From: Verrucomicrobiota bacterium
Lineage (GTDB): Bacteria > Verrucomicrobiota > Verrucomicrobiia > Verrucomicrobiales > DEV007
Assembly: GCA_030625775.1 (NCBI GenBank)
Contig: DAOUQC010000026.1
Span: 1-54,424 of the forward strand
Direction: 5' to 3'
DNA length: 54,424 bases
A program made the translations under genes and the position numbers. The notes under the pieces were generated by a model. It made no database searches, was not told the origin of the DNA, and saw nothing but the letters and a program-made list of their open reading frames with translations. The first letter of the stretch is position 1, and each line of letters starts with the position of its first letter. Below, piece by piece: positions 18,597 to 28,400 of the stretch.

Positions 18597-18885
18597 GCTT
18601 ACTTCAGAAGCTTCGATCAAACTCCAAGACGCCCTCCTTTGGTATGATGATCAGGAAATAGGCTTGGGGAATGCATTTTTCCAAGCCAGCGGTAATTCAT
18701 TCGAAAAAATAGCAGAAGATCCAGAAAGACATCCAGAGGTAGGACGCGGTTTCCGTCGATTAGTGATGCAACAGTTCCCTTACGCAGTATTTTACGAATT
18801 TGATAATGACGAAATCATTGTCGTCTCCATATTTAATTGCTCTCGTGACCCACAAATAGGGAAAGAAAGAATTAAACAATTATGA
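18580..18885 (+). CDS. RelE/ParE-superfamily toxin
   Basis: 101 residues from a GTG at 18580 that overlaps the antitoxin by 17 bases. The pattern is that of RelE/ParE toxins: an N-terminal helix with a WYDDQ segment (residues about 21-25), a GFRRLVMQQFPYAVFYEF strand pair (about 60-77), and IIVVSIFNCSRDP near the end. RelE members cleave mRNA on ribosomes and ParE members poison gyrase; which applies here is not decidable by eye. The stop codon (TGA 18883-18885) overlaps the ATG of the next gene as ATGA, so translation of the dehydrogenase may be coupled to the toxin. Confidence 0.85.
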   Translation: MARRIRLTSEASIKLQDALLWYDDQEIGLGNAFFQASGNSFEKIAEDPERHPEVGRGFRRLVMQQFPYAVFYEFDNDEIIVVSIFNCSRDPQIGKERIKQL

Positions 18886-19874
18886 AAGTTGTTATCACAG
18901 GAGGAGGAGGTTTCCTCGGCAATCAACTCGCCCGTCAACTCACCAAGCATGGGCAATTAACTGCGCCATCAGGCCAGATTGAAAATATCGATGAAATCCT
19001 GTTGTTCGATACCCACTTGTCCGACGTCGCCAAAGCCGGTCTCGAAGAGCATGCGGAAATCCGCTGGGTCACCGGCGACATTTCCAACCGTGACCAGGTT
19101 TTTTCTCTGATTGACCGCGATGACATTTCCGTCTTCCACCTTGCCTCCATGGTCAGCGGCGAATGTGAAGAACGCTTTGACGACGCACTCAGCATCAACC
19201 TCGACGGCCAGCGCCATCTGCTGGAAGCCTGCCGTTCCCGCCAGTCCACCCCTCGGCTGGTTTTCACCAGCAGCATCGCCGCTTTTGGAGGTGAGGTCAT
19301 GCCGGACACGGTATCAGACGATACCAAACGCACCCCTCTCACCACCTACGGCATGACCAAGGTCATCGGTGAACTGTTGATCAACGACTACACCCGCAAA
19401 GGATTCATCGACGGTCGCTCCGCCCGTCTGCCAACCATCATCATTCGCCCCGGAAAACCCAATACCGCAGCCTCTAGCTTTGCCAGCGGAGTTTTACGTG
19501 AACCCCTCGCCGGGCAAACCTGTGAGCTACCGGTCGACCGCTCACAATTAATGCCCGTCCTGGGTTACCGTGACGTCATTGACTCCTTCATTGCTCTCCA
19601 TGAAGCCTCCCCCGACCTGCTTGGAGAAGACCGCGCCTATGGCTTGCCCAGCATCCAACTCAGTGTTGCCGAAATGATCGAGAACCTCGAAGAAGCCGCT
19701 GCCAGCCGCGATATCACCCTCGGCCCCATCGTGGATACTCCCGACCCCGTCATCCGTCACATCGTCGCTACCTGGCCCACGGCTACCGATGGGGAACGGG
19801 CTCTCAAAATCGGTGTTCCCAGACCTTCTACCCTGATGCAGATCATCGATACCTACATCGATGACTTCATGTAA
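18882..19874 (+). CDS. denD: NAD-dependent epimerase/dehydrogenase, DenD-like (D-erythronate dehydrogenase)
   Basis: 330 residues, extended short-chain dehydrogenase. The NAD motif GGGGFLG is at residues 7-13. The catalytic Ser is in FTSSIAAFGG and the Tyr-Lys pair in YGMTK (near residue 160). The insert between the first strand and the second (KHGQLTAPSGQIENIDEI), together with the C-terminal layout, resembles DenD, which oxidises D-erythronate to its 2-keto form in four-carbon sugar acid breakdown. The other pathway genes (the DenK-type kinase and OtnC/OtnI) are not nearby, so the assignment rests on sequence resemblance. Its start overlaps the toxin stop (ATGA). It could still act on another sugar nucleotide or sugar acid. 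Confidence 0.72.
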   Translation: MKVVITGGGGFLGNQLARQLTKHGQLTAPSGQIENIDEILLFDTHLSDVAKAGLEEHAEIRWVTGDISNRDQVFSLIDRDDISVFHLASMVSGECEERFDDALSINLDGQRHLLEACRSRQSTPRLVFTSSIAAFGGEVMPDTVSDDTKRTPLTTYGMTKVIGELLINDYTRKGFIDGRSARLPTIIIRPGKPNTAASSFASGVLREPLAGQTCELPVDRSQLMPVLGYRDVIDSFIALHEASPDLLGEDRAYGLPSIQLSVAEMIENLEEAAASRDITLGPIVDTPDPVIRHIVATWPTATDGERALKIGVPRPSTLMQIIDTYIDDFM

Positions 19875-19882
19875 TTCGCCTT

Positions 19883-19902
19883 CCCTCCAAGCTCCTTGGT
19901 GG
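19883..19902 (+). terminator. Weak hairpin after the DenD-like gene
   Basis: Stem CCAAG (87-91) / CTTGG (95-99) extended by CC/GG at 84-85 and 101-102 across one T-T mismatch, with a 3-base loop. It lies within the 84-bp gap before der. There is no T-run behind it, so it is at most a weak or partial terminator or a 5' leader structure of der. Confidence 0.25.
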
Positions 19903-19958
19903 AATATTCGAAAATAAGTGTTACAGGTCAGTCAGCCCCCGCTGGAGATCCTGTTATT

Positions 19959-21350
19959 ATGGAAAATTCGCAGAAAGCACGTGTGGCTATCGTCGGCAGA
20001 CCCAATGTCGGTAAATCAGCCTTGTTCAACCGTCTCGCCGGACGGAGAATCTCTATTGTACACGATGAACCAGGCGTCACCCGTGACCGCATTGCTACTG
20101 ATTGCAAACAAGGCAAAATCACCTTTGAGGTCACCGATACAGGCGGTATCGGGGCCGCTTTGGACGATGCTTTTTCCAATCAAATACGCACTGAAGCTGA
20201 TATCGCGATTGAATCTTCGGATCTCATTCTCTTTGTCGTGGATGGACGCGAGGATCTCACCCCCATCGATCACGATCTGGCCCAGCATCTTCACCGCGCC
20301 AGTACTCCGGTGATATTGGTTGTCAACAAAATCGACGACAGCAAAGTGGACAATGATGCGGCCGTATTTTCTGCTTTGGGTTTTGATAATTCCCTTTCAG
20401 TCAGTGCTGCCCACGGACGTAATTTCAGCCTGCTGACTGAATCCATCGATGAACAACTGGATACGCTGGGTTTTACGCCCATCAAAGCCGATCCCGATAC
20501 CAAGGCAAAAATAGAACCCGTCAAAGTCGCCATTGTCGGACGCCCCAATGTCGGCAAGTCATCACTGATCAACGCCATCCTCAAGGATGAGCGCACCATC
20601 GTCAGTGACATTGCCGGCACCACCCGTGATGCGATTGACGTACCCTACACCCGTGGAGATGATCCCTATCTGCTGATCGATACCGCTGGGATGCGCAGAC
20701 GCACACGACGCGACAGCTCGGTCGAAGTCTTCAGTGCCATGCGTGCTGAACGCAGTATCCGCCGCGCTGACATCTGCCTGCTCACCATCGATTGTGCCAA
20801 GGGGGTAGTCGCGCAGGATCGTCGTATCGCCCGCATGATCATGGAGGCCGAAAAGCCCTGCATCATCGTACTCAACAAATTTGATCTCTACCACCCGGAT
20901 GGCAAATTCCGTGACCGCCTGGAGAATCTCGAAGAAGAAATCCGGCAGGATCTTTTCTTTCTCGACTACGCTCCCCTGCTCGCCGTATCCGCCTTGCAGG
21001 GAGAGTTCCTCAACCAGATTTTCAAATCGATCCGTCGCATTAAAAAAACTGCTGATAAACCCATCGGCACCGGCAACTTGAACCGGCTATTGCGCGAAGC
21101 GATCGGTGCCAGTCCCCCTCCGCGCAAGGGAGGCAAACGACTCAAGTTGCTCTATTGCACCCAGCGACGTCACGACCATCCGACCCTCATCCCGAGTCCG
21201 GAGTACTTGCTCTTCGTCAACTACGCCAACCTCCTGACCCGCACCTACGAACGTTATCTGGAGAAAAAAATCCGCGCTGAAGTACCCATGATCGGGCTGC
21301 CACTGATTTTTAAAATGAAATCCCGAACAGTGAAAACAAAGAAAAAATAA
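19959..21350 (+). CDS. der: Ribosome biogenesis GTPase Der (EngA)
   Basis: 463 residues from the ATG at 19959, chosen because a GGAG (19943-19946) lies 12 bases upstream and the first GTPase motif follows at once. An in-frame upstream TTG at 19896 would add 21 residues unlike the family. It is a double G-domain protein. G1 GRPNVGKS occurs twice (about residues 11 and 192), with DTGG and DTAGM as the two G3 motifs and NKID and NKFD as the two G4 motifs. A C-terminal KH-like domain is present. Der is an essential cytoplasmic factor in 50S subunit assembly. It is the only core housekeeping gene here and is conserved in length. Confidence 0.97.
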   Translation: MENSQKARVAIVGRPNVGKSALFNRLAGRRISIVHDEPGVTRDRIATDCKQGKITFEVTDTGGIGAALDDAFSNQIRTEADIAIESSDLILFVVDGREDLTPIDHDLAQHLHRASTPVILVVNKIDDSKVDNDAAVFSALGFDNSLSVSAAHGRNFSLLTESIDEQLDTLGFTPIKADPDTKAKIEPVKVAIVGRPNVGKSSLINAILKDERTIVSDIAGTTRDAIDVPYTRGDDPYLLIDTAGMRRRTRRDSSVEVFSAMRAERSIRRADICLLTIDCAKGVVAQDRRIARMIMEAEKPCIIVLNKFDLYHPDGKFRDRLENLEEEIRQDLFFLDYAPLLAVSALQGEFLNQIFKSIRRIKKTADKPIGTGNLNRLLREAIGASPPPRKGGKRLKLLYCTQRRHDHPTLIPSPEYLLFVNYANLLTRTYERYLEKKIRAEVPMIGLPLIFKMKSRTVKTKKK

Positions 21351-21404
21351 GAATCTTTCTCTTCGTCGCCATCTCCGGCTAATTCTCCTCTCTTTCTTAT
21401 TTTT
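21343..21404. terminator. AT-rich inverted repeat between convergent der and araC-type genes
   Basis: AAAAATAAGAA (21343-21353) and TTCTTATTTTT (21394-21404) are perfectly complementary over 11 bp, 40 bases apart, between two converging genes. The left arm includes the der stop codon. The stem is A/T-dominated and the loop long, so termination strength would be low. The position suits a bidirectional transcript end. Confidence 0.3.
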
Positions 21405-21418
21405 ACTCTTATTAGCGT

Positions 21419-22246
21419 TTATTGACTTTGTCTGTCTTCCGCTTCGCTCCGGCGCGCATCCATTCGCGGTTCTCCCCCTCCCACCGATCCCTTCTGCCCA
21501 TACTGCTTGCGATACGCGCTCGGACTCATTCCAATCACCCGCTTGAAACGCTTGGTGAAGTGGCTCTGATCATAAAACCCACATTCGATGGCAATCTCGC
21601 CAATACTATCCCCTGATTTTTCCAATAGACTCCGCGCCGCATTCACCCGCACTCGGTGGATGTAGTCGGACGGAGTCATCTGAAACAGTTGCTTGAATCT
21701 GCGATCAAACTGACTCAACGACAGACCCGTCATCTCTGCCAGACCACGGATCGATATGCGCTCGTCATAGTGATTCATGACATAGGCTACTGATGGTGTC
21801 ATCTCACGATAAGGTTCGACCACCGAACCCACTTGATCCATCCTCACCATGGCCCCGGCAATACCGATCGCCTTTCCCTGCCGGTCAAAAACCGGCACCT
21901 TGCTTGAAAGATACCAAAATAACATGCCCGTTGCATTGGGAACCAGCCACACCTGATTAGGCAGTGACTCGCCACTTTCCATCACCCGACGATCCTCGTC
22001 TATGTATTGGGCCGCCAACAAGGGCAGATGGAAATCAAAATCATTTTTACCAAGCATCTCCGATTCATGACTCATCCCGTGGGTTCGTAGCATCGAATCA
22101 TTTACTTTGATAAAACGACTCTCTTCATCTTTCAGATAAAAATAAACATCAGGCACATAATCAAATAAACCCGCCAAACTCCGGGCCTCTCCCATACGAT
22201 CAAAAAAATCCTGCTGAAACTCTCGATAATTCGAACTGTGCGCCAT
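21419..22246 (-). CDS. PAS-domain AraC-family transcriptional regulator
   Basis: 275 residues from the ATG at 22246. The frame continues upstream for 21 codons, but that part covers the divergent gene's leader. Residues about 18-130 form a PAS/PAC sensor domain (YVPDVYFYLKDEESRFIKVN). Residues about 165-265 contain the two helix-turn-helix units of AraC/XylS proteins (SIRGLAEMTGLSLSQFDRRF and GEIAIECGFYDQSHFTKRFK). It is transcribed away from the nitrilase-family gene over a 76-bp gap that contains a 7-bp direct repeat. It is therefore a candidate regulator of the nitrilase/PHP genes and of itself. The ligand is unknown. Confidence 0.9.
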   Translation of the reverse strand: MAHSSNYREFQQDFFDRMGEARSLAGLFDYVPDVYFYLKDEESRFIKVNDSMLRTHGMSHESEMLGKNDFDFHLPLLAAQYIDEDRRVMESGESLPNQVWLVPNATGMLFWYLSSKVPVFDRQGKAIGIAGAMVRMDQVGSVVEPYREMTPSVAYVMNHYDERISIRGLAEMTGLSLSQFDRRFKQLFQMTPSDYIHRVRVNAARSLLEKSGDSIGEIAIECGFYDQSHFTKRFKRVIGMSPSAYRKQYGQKGSVGGGEPRMDARRSEAEDRQSQ

Positions 22247-22282
22247 GCGTAAATCATACAAAAAGCTCAAAAGCAAACAAGT

Positions 22283-22314
22283 AACGATTGCCAAAGCTCG
22301 TTTAGCCAACGATT
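22283..22314. promoter_or_regulatory. AACGATT direct repeat in the araC/nitrilase divergent gap
   Basis: AACGATT occurs at 22283-22289 and 22308-22314, 25 bases start to start. AraC-type proteins commonly bind direct repeats of this kind, and the adjacent gene encodes one. Seven-base matches are short, so this is only a candidate. Confidence 0.25.
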
Positions 22315-22322
22315 ATTCCAGC

Positions 22323-23693
22323 ATGAAATCCCTAATCGCTTTTTTGGCCCTTTCACTGGTCACCCTGCAGGCAGCCCACCAAAAGAACAGCTTTTTTGAT
22401 CCCCCGACTGATACCCCCGATGGCTGGCTTACCGGAGCCCCCCTGCCCGATCTCGCTCCACAATTTTCCTACGACCAGGACAAAAAGCAATTCATCACCA
22501 CAGGCAGCAAGAGCAAAGGTGTTCACGGCTTCTGGAGAAAAACCTTTCCAATCAAAGGCGGTAACTATTACCGCTTCAATGCTGACCGTCACACCCGGAA
22601 TGTCCCCCATCCACGACGCAGCACAGTGGTGGAAATCGAGTGGCAAAATGACAAAGGCAATTCCGTTACCTCTCCACATCCCGTGAACCCTGAATTTTTC
22701 GGGAAAACCACCGCACCTGCACGTGCCGATTATCCAAGGGACAAGGAAAGCTCGGATGACGGATGGACCAGCGTCAATGACACCTACCTCGCGCCGGACA
22801 AAGCCACTCAGGCGGTCGTCACTCTCAGATTCCGTTGGGCTCCTGAAGGCACCCTTACCTGGCGCGATGTCTCATTTGCGCCAAGCGGTCCGCCCACTCC
22901 GCGCAAAGTCCGCCTCGCTGCGGTACACTACTATCCAAAAGGGGCGCCCACAGCCCTGGAAGTCTGCCAACAGTTCGCACCCTTTGTCGAAGAAGCCGCC
23001 CGGAAAAAGGCTGATCTTGTTGTGTTGGGCGAAACCATAACGGTCGCCGGCATCAAACCGCGACGCCCCTATCCCGAAGTCGCCGAATCCATCCCCGGTC
23101 CCTCGACTGACTATTTTGGAAGGTTGGCAAAAAAACACGACCTCTACATCGTCGTCGGCCTGATGGAAAAAGAAGCAGAGACTGATCTTATTTATAACGT
23201 CGCTGTGCTGATTGATCCCGATGGTAAAGTAGCCGGCAAATACCGCAAGACTTCCCTGCCCCGTGGTGAAAATATCAGCGGTATGGTGCCCGGCGATTCC
23301 TATCCCGTCTTTGATACCAAATTCGGCAAGCTCGGCATGATGGTTTGTTACGACGCTTTTTTTCCCGAAGTCGCCCGGCGCCTCGCCCTCAACGGAGCCG
23401 AAATCATCGCTCTGCCCGTCTGGGGCTGCAATCCCGAACTAGTGACCGCCCGTTGCGCGGAAAACGGAGTTTACATTGTCTCCTCAACCTACACCGACCC
23501 CAAACATAAATGGATCAAAACCGCCATCTGGGATCGCGAAGGCCGTCGCCTCGAAACGGCTGACCACCAGGGACAAGTCATCGTCAGTGAAGTCGACCTC
23601 ACCACCCCTCACATCTGGGCAGGACTAGGCGACTTCCCCTCCCGCATTCCCCGCGATGCCCCAATTTGGAAAGCGGAAAAAACCGCCCCTTAA
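22323..23693 (+). CDS. Secreted carbon-nitrogen hydrolase (nitrilase superfamily)
   Basis: 456 residues from the ATG at 22323, which opens a signal peptide (MKSLIAFLALSLVTLQAA). An N-terminal beta-sandwich domain (about 25-195) resembles carbohydrate-binding modules. A C-N hydrolase domain follows with the full catalytic set: Glu in VLGETI (about 237), Lys in YRKTSLP (about 307), Cys in MVCYDAFFPE (about 341). It would hydrolyse an amide or nitrile outside the cytoplasm. Secreted nitrilase-family proteins with such an N-terminal domain recur in PVC bacteria next to glycan genes, so a decorated sugar is a reasonable but unproven substrate. Confidence 0.88.
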   Translation: MKSLIAFLALSLVTLQAAHQKNSFFDPPTDTPDGWLTGAPLPDLAPQFSYDQDKKQFITTGSKSKGVHGFWRKTFPIKGGNYYRFNADRHTRNVPHPRRSTVVEIEWQNDKGNSVTSPHPVNPEFFGKTTAPARADYPRDKESSDDGWTSVNDTYLAPDKATQAVVTLRFRWAPEGTLTWRDVSFAPSGPPTPRKVRLAAVHYYPKGAPTALEVCQQFAPFVEEAARKKADLVVLGETITVAGIKPRRPYPEVAESIPGPSTDYFGRLAKKHDLYIVVGLMEKEAETDLIYNVAVLIDPDGKVAGKYRKTSLPRGENISGMVPGDSYPVFDTKFGKLGMMVCYDAFFPEVARRLALNGAEIIALPVWGCNPELVTARCAENGVYIVSSTYTDPKHKWIKTAIWDREGRRLETADHQGQVIVSEVDLTTPHIWAGLGDFPSRIPRDAPIWKAEKTAP

Positions 23694-23779
23694 TCTCATT
23701 CATATCCTCACGCCCGCTTTGCTCAAGTCGCAAAGCTCTCCAAGTAAATATTTTTGCATTCCTTTTTCCCATTTTAATT

Positions 23780-25000
23780 ATGAAACGCCTTATCCTCTCC
23801 GTTCTCCTTCTTCCTCTTTTTCTAAGCACCGCCTCTGCCCAAAACTGGTATCGTGGCAATACCCACACTCATTCCCTCTGGAGCGATGGCAATGATTTCC
23901 CGGAAATGATCACCGAATGGTATTTGCAAAATGACTACGACTTCATGGCTTTGAGTGATCACAACATTCTGGCCGACAGTGAAAAATGGGTCGCCCTCGA
24001 CTACATCCTCAATCGCCAGAAAGGCGAGGAAACTCCGGCGATGGAAAAATACCTCGCCCGCTATGCCGGCACCGACTGGATCGAAACCCATGACAACAAA
24101 GGCAAAAAAGAAGTTCGTCTGAAAAAACTGGAAGAATACCGCTCCCTGTTCGAAAAACGTGGGGAGTTTTTGATCATCGAAGCCGAGGAAATTTCAGCAG
24201 GCTTTGAAAAAATGGCTATCCATATCAATGCCTTGAACATTCAAGAGGTCATCCAACCTCTCAAAGGCAAATCTGTTCGCGAAGTGATGAGCCTCAACTT
24301 GCAAGCCATTGCCAAACAGGAAAAAACGACCGGCGAACCCATCCTCGCCCACCTCAACCACCCCAATTTCCGCTGGTCTATCACTGCCGAAGACCTGGCT
24401 CATGTCATCGAGGAAAAATTCTTTGAAGTTTATAATGGTCACCCCGGCATCAATCACCACGGTGACAAAACCCGCCCCGGAGACGAAAAAATCTGGGATA
24501 TCGCCAATACCATCCGTATCGCCGAATTGAAACAACCACCCCTGTATGGTGTCGCCACCGATGACTCCCACAACTACCACGGCGGGCCGAACACCCCGGG
24601 ACGCGGTTGGGTTATGGTCCGGGCAAAACGGCTCGATCCCAAATCCTTGATCGCAGCTATGCGTAAAGGAGATTTTTATGCCAGTTCTGGCGTTTACCTG
24701 GATGAAATTTCATGGAACAAAAAGACCCGTGAAATCACCTTTGAAATCCAAGCCGACGGCGACAGTAATTTCACCTCGGAACTGATCGGCACCCGCAAAA
24801 ACTACCAGGCCAACGCCGACAAGGGCCAAACCGGTGTCGGTGAAGTTCTTGCCACTAAAAAAGGCCACTCGATCACCTTCCCCATTCCGGAAGACCTGCT
24901 CTACGCCCGCATCACCATCACTTCCAGCAAAGGCGCCACCAATCCGTCTTTTGACGGCCAGAAAAAACAAGCCTGGACCCAGCCGATAGGGTGGAGGTAA
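23780..25000 (+). CDS. Secreted PHP-domain metallohydrolase
   Basis: 406 residues from the ATG at 23780, with a clean signal peptide (to about residue 20). The upstream in-frame extension has no signal character. PHP motifs are NTHTHSLWSDG (residues 27-37), ALSDHN (about 60-65), HLNHPNF (about 190) and a late TDDSH (about 265): the His/Asp set that binds two or three metals. A C-terminal beta domain ends in AWTQPIGWR, a typical end for the group. It is a phosphoesterase-type fold with unknown substrate, 86 bp after the nitrilase gene and probably co-transcribed. Confidence 0.88.
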   Translation: MKRLILSVLLLPLFLSTASAQNWYRGNTHTHSLWSDGNDFPEMITEWYLQNDYDFMALSDHNILADSEKWVALDYILNRQKGEETPAMEKYLARYAGTDWIETHDNKGKKEVRLKKLEEYRSLFEKRGEFLIIEAEEISAGFEKMAIHINALNIQEVIQPLKGKSVREVMSLNLQAIAKQEKTTGEPILAHLNHPNFRWSITAEDLAHVIEEKFFEVYNGHPGINHHGDKTRPGDEKIWDIANTIRIAELKQPPLYGVATDDSHNYHGGPNTPGRGWVMVRAKRLDPKSLIAAMRKGDFYASSGVYLDEISWNKKTREITFEIQADGDSNFTSELIGTRKNYQANADKGQTGVGEVLATKKGHSITFPIPEDLLYARITITSSKGATNPSFDGQKKQAWTQPIGWR

Positions 25001-25264
25001 AAACCTCTCTTATTCAAATCCCATAGCAGGGGCTTTGAGCCCAATGACCTACAGCCCCTTAAACCCTCGATACTGCATTACCAAACCACCCTGCCGGATG
25101 CAAGCAAACAAGCCGGTGACGGGAAACTCTCCAGCTTAAAATCCCATCAAATTTTTGAAAAAACCACCCAGGCTGGCGTCTATCGAATCGATCTCACGCT
25201 CTGCAATGCCCAAGGCAACCAGAAAAAACTCAGCCGAAAATTCCAACGCCCAGCTACCAGATGA
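25001..25264 (+). pseudogene. Remnant: 3' end of a lost gene, in frame behind the PHP stop
   Basis: Immediately after the PHP stop the same frame stays open for 87 codons to a TGA at 25262. It has no start codon of its own that fits. From about 25070 the translation looks protein-like (LHYQTTLPDASKQAGDGKL, then GVYRIDLTLCNAQGNQKKL), with the alternating pattern of a beta-sandwich C-terminus, unlike random readthrough. I read it as the tail of a deleted gene. The other possibility is that the PHP gene once read through, but its own C-terminus is complete. Confidence 0.45.
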
Positions 25265-25458
25265 TTTGGCAATACTCTGGGTTTGGAAGAGTAGTTGCCT
25301 GCACCATGGACCTTACTAAGCATCGATGGAAAAAATATTATCAAAATGTGGGCTGTAAATTTCACATCAGCAATGGCTACTGAATTGATCTCTACTTGGA
25401 TAAAACCCAGTGAAAAAAACAAGCAACAGAAATACAAAGGCAGGTATTTTCTCATCAT
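25180..25458 (-). pseudogene. Remnant: 5' end of a secreted-protein gene coupled to the DUF6259-like gene
   Basis: A 92-codon frame begins with an ATG overlapping the upstream stop (TGATG at 25460-25456). Its first residues are a good signal peptide (MMRKYLPLYFCCLFFSLGFI, then VEINSVAIAD). After about residue 55 the translation is antisense to the plus-strand remnant and no longer protein-like. The start of a co-transcribed third gene therefore seems to survive while its body is lost at about 25265-25300. If it is translated today, the product would be a short exported peptide. Confidence 0.4.
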
Positions 25459-28400
25459 CAAGGAGCGGTCAATTCAAAAGCTTTGGCTTCACGAGCATTC
25501 AAATAAAGCTTTTTATTGAGCCCGGCAGCTTTGCCCTTTTCCGTATTATAATCTACAGAAAAACCTACTGCTTCATCGAGGATATTGGCAAACAACAATA
25601 CAATCCGTCCGTCTTTTGCTTGCCAAGCACCCGTCTGCACCCCCTTCAAAGTGACTTTTCCATCACCGCTATACCAGGGCCAGGTTGTTGTGACATCGGG
25701 AATTTCTCCAATCAATGCTGGAGGGCGCAGCATCTCCCCATCGGCGAGATAATCAGTGAGCTCATAACGCAACTTGGCGAGCTGTTTCAGATACGGCCCC
25801 GCCACCGGATCGTCAACTACCGCCGGTGGAATCCAACCCAACTGCTCCCCGAATACCAGCGCCTGAGCCGTGTGCGCCCGCATCGCAAGGCCTTTCCAAG
25901 ATTTTTCGCGGTAGGCACGCCCAAAAATCTGCACTTTGCCTCCGTACACCGCTGCGAACAAGGGCACCTGGCCGTCCTGTTGAAAATGCCAACTTAACAA
26001 CCCGTCTGCGTGTTTGACATAAGTCTCCGCATTCGCCTCGGTGGTCAGCACCACGTCTGGACGATTTTTTTTCGCTATGGCACGCACTTTTTCTAACAGC
26101 GGCCAGTAACCTTCTTCATGCCACCAATGCCCACCGCCCAAAGGGTGCCCATGACTGGCGTCGTAACATTGGACTGGAGTAGTTGCGGCAATTTGATCGA
26201 GATAAACTCCATCAAACCCAAATTCCTTACCAGTGAGCCGCCCCACCACTTCAGACATTTTATCCCTCCAGATATCTGTAGTCGGACACATCAAAGCAAA
26301 CTCAACTTCGGAGGCAAAAGCCGAAGTGTAAATCTCTCCATCCAGCTTTTTGGTAGCGGCGGTAAAAGCATGGCTCTTAAAATCATCTCGTGATTCATCC
26401 CAAATCAATCCATTGATGTATGGCGTCACCCGAATGCCTGCCGCTTGCATTTCTTTTACTCCCTCTGTCGTGCCCGGCTTGGCAGGAAAATAATCCGGGT
26501 AGTTGTCATCGAAGGGATGTTGGTGCCAGTTGTACCAGTGCAACGCCGTAGGCACCTCCAGATACTTCGCAAACTTTTTCATCCGGGGCACTACGTAATC
26601 CGCATTGCCTGAAGTGAGCCCCCAAGCAGAAATTTCACGAAACCATTTGGGCGTTTTTTTATCTTCACGCGGCCACCACCTTGCTTCGGCTTTGACCCAT
26701 TTTTTATAGATTTGAGCCGCATCGAACCAATCCCCCTCATACACCTGTAATACTGCAGGCGCAGGTGATTGCCAGTCATTGCCAGGAACGGAATTCCCCA
26801 CCACGGGAACTCGAGTCCGCAGCGTAACCGAGTTGCTTTCGGGGTGCGAATTGGCTTCAGTTATTTTTAAAGTGCCACGCGCATCGTGGCTCGCCAGATA
26901 TAAGGCCGCACGATCCGAATAATAAGCAAAACACTGCATCGAAGCCACGTTGGAGGGGTAAGCCAGGCGAATCCCTATGCCTGCTTCTACCGGGTCTTTG
27001 ACCAGCACTCCCGAAGCTTGAGGCATCATCAGATAAGAGTATTTACCCTTTTCCGTTGCCAAATCAGCCAACTCCCATTGCGGGAAAACAACTTCGTGGA
27101 GTATAAACTCACTGCCGTTCTCCACCTTCAGATCCCATTCACTGCGTCCATTCTTCAGGCTTAGCGTTCCAAGCACACGAATCTTTTTTCCCGGCCAGTC
27201 CTTGATTCCCTCCCAAACTAAGCTCAGTCCCTTTTCCGTAGCCTCCACTTTCACCGAATCCCAGGCCCTGAGACTATCAAAATTACGCTTTTTGATATTT
27301 TTTACATCTCCTGGAAAGCGAAACTCCAGAGTCCAGATCGGAGAAACATCCGGCATGAGAAATCCGACTCCCGCCTTAGTCGCAAGCACATTGACAATGC
27401 CGATCCCCTCGGCTGTTTGCTGAATTGCTATGGACTGCTTGTCATCACTAATCACTGTCAGCCCCGGAACGTCAAAAGTTTTACTAGAGCTTATGATGCC
27501 AGGAGAATGTTTGAGAATTTTATTCACCGTCTCCCGCCTCGCTGCCAGCGATGAAAACAAATCCGGACGGTGATCCAGCAACCATGAAAAATGTGCTTGA
27601 TCAGATGGAAGGTTTTTTATTTCCTGAAAGCTTTTGATTTCGGCAGTAGTCAACCAGGCCTTCACCTGTATTTTGGGCTGCTCCATCACACCGATAATCT
27701 CTTTGGATAAATCAGCGACTGGTTTCACCTTCTCCGAAGGGATCAACGCCAAAGTCAAATCCACTGAATCACTCAAGCCCGTCCACGCTCTCCACGGGCC
27801 ATGCAGGTAATGATCAATTGTGCCCTCCCCATCAAAAAGCAAAACCCTCTGAGGTGATTGAAGAGCAATCACCCCCCCATTCTTCGACAAAAATGCCGCC
27901 CACTTGGACTGGGGTTTACCTGCTTTCGCTTGATGCAGTAGTGGAGCAAAATCACTTTCCCGACTGGTGAGCCATTGAGCAAATTCCCGATTAGAAAAAC
28001 CGAGCTCGACCACGTGTTGCTCATTCCAGAAAACTGCTGAGTCCTGCTGGATCTCTGCGTGGATTTTTACCAGCGATGAACGATTGTAAGTGAACAAATA
28101 GCTTGCCCTTGGTTTGCTGGCAGGAGCGATGCCTTGAGCATCCAAATAACGGGCGTCCACTCGAATCACCACCTGATACGGGCCACGTTTCAATATTTTA
28201 ATTCGGGGTGACTTGTCATGCATCAGAAAACAAACCAGTGGTTTCGGATCCTTTTGGAAAAGTCGATCCCCCATTCGAAATTGATCCCAGACCTGCCCAC
28301 CATGCAGCTGAATACTGGAGGGCAGCCCACCCATTTTTTTGGCATCGTGACACACTTCAAATTTTCCATTGCGAACTATGATGACCCCGTCTTTTTCTGA

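Noticed and set aside
14819-19874. A sialic acid utilisation locus (sialidase, transporter, epimerase)
   Set aside because: No NanA, NanE or NanK homologue is present, the sialidase arginine motif is not seen, and the dehydrogenase looks like DenD.
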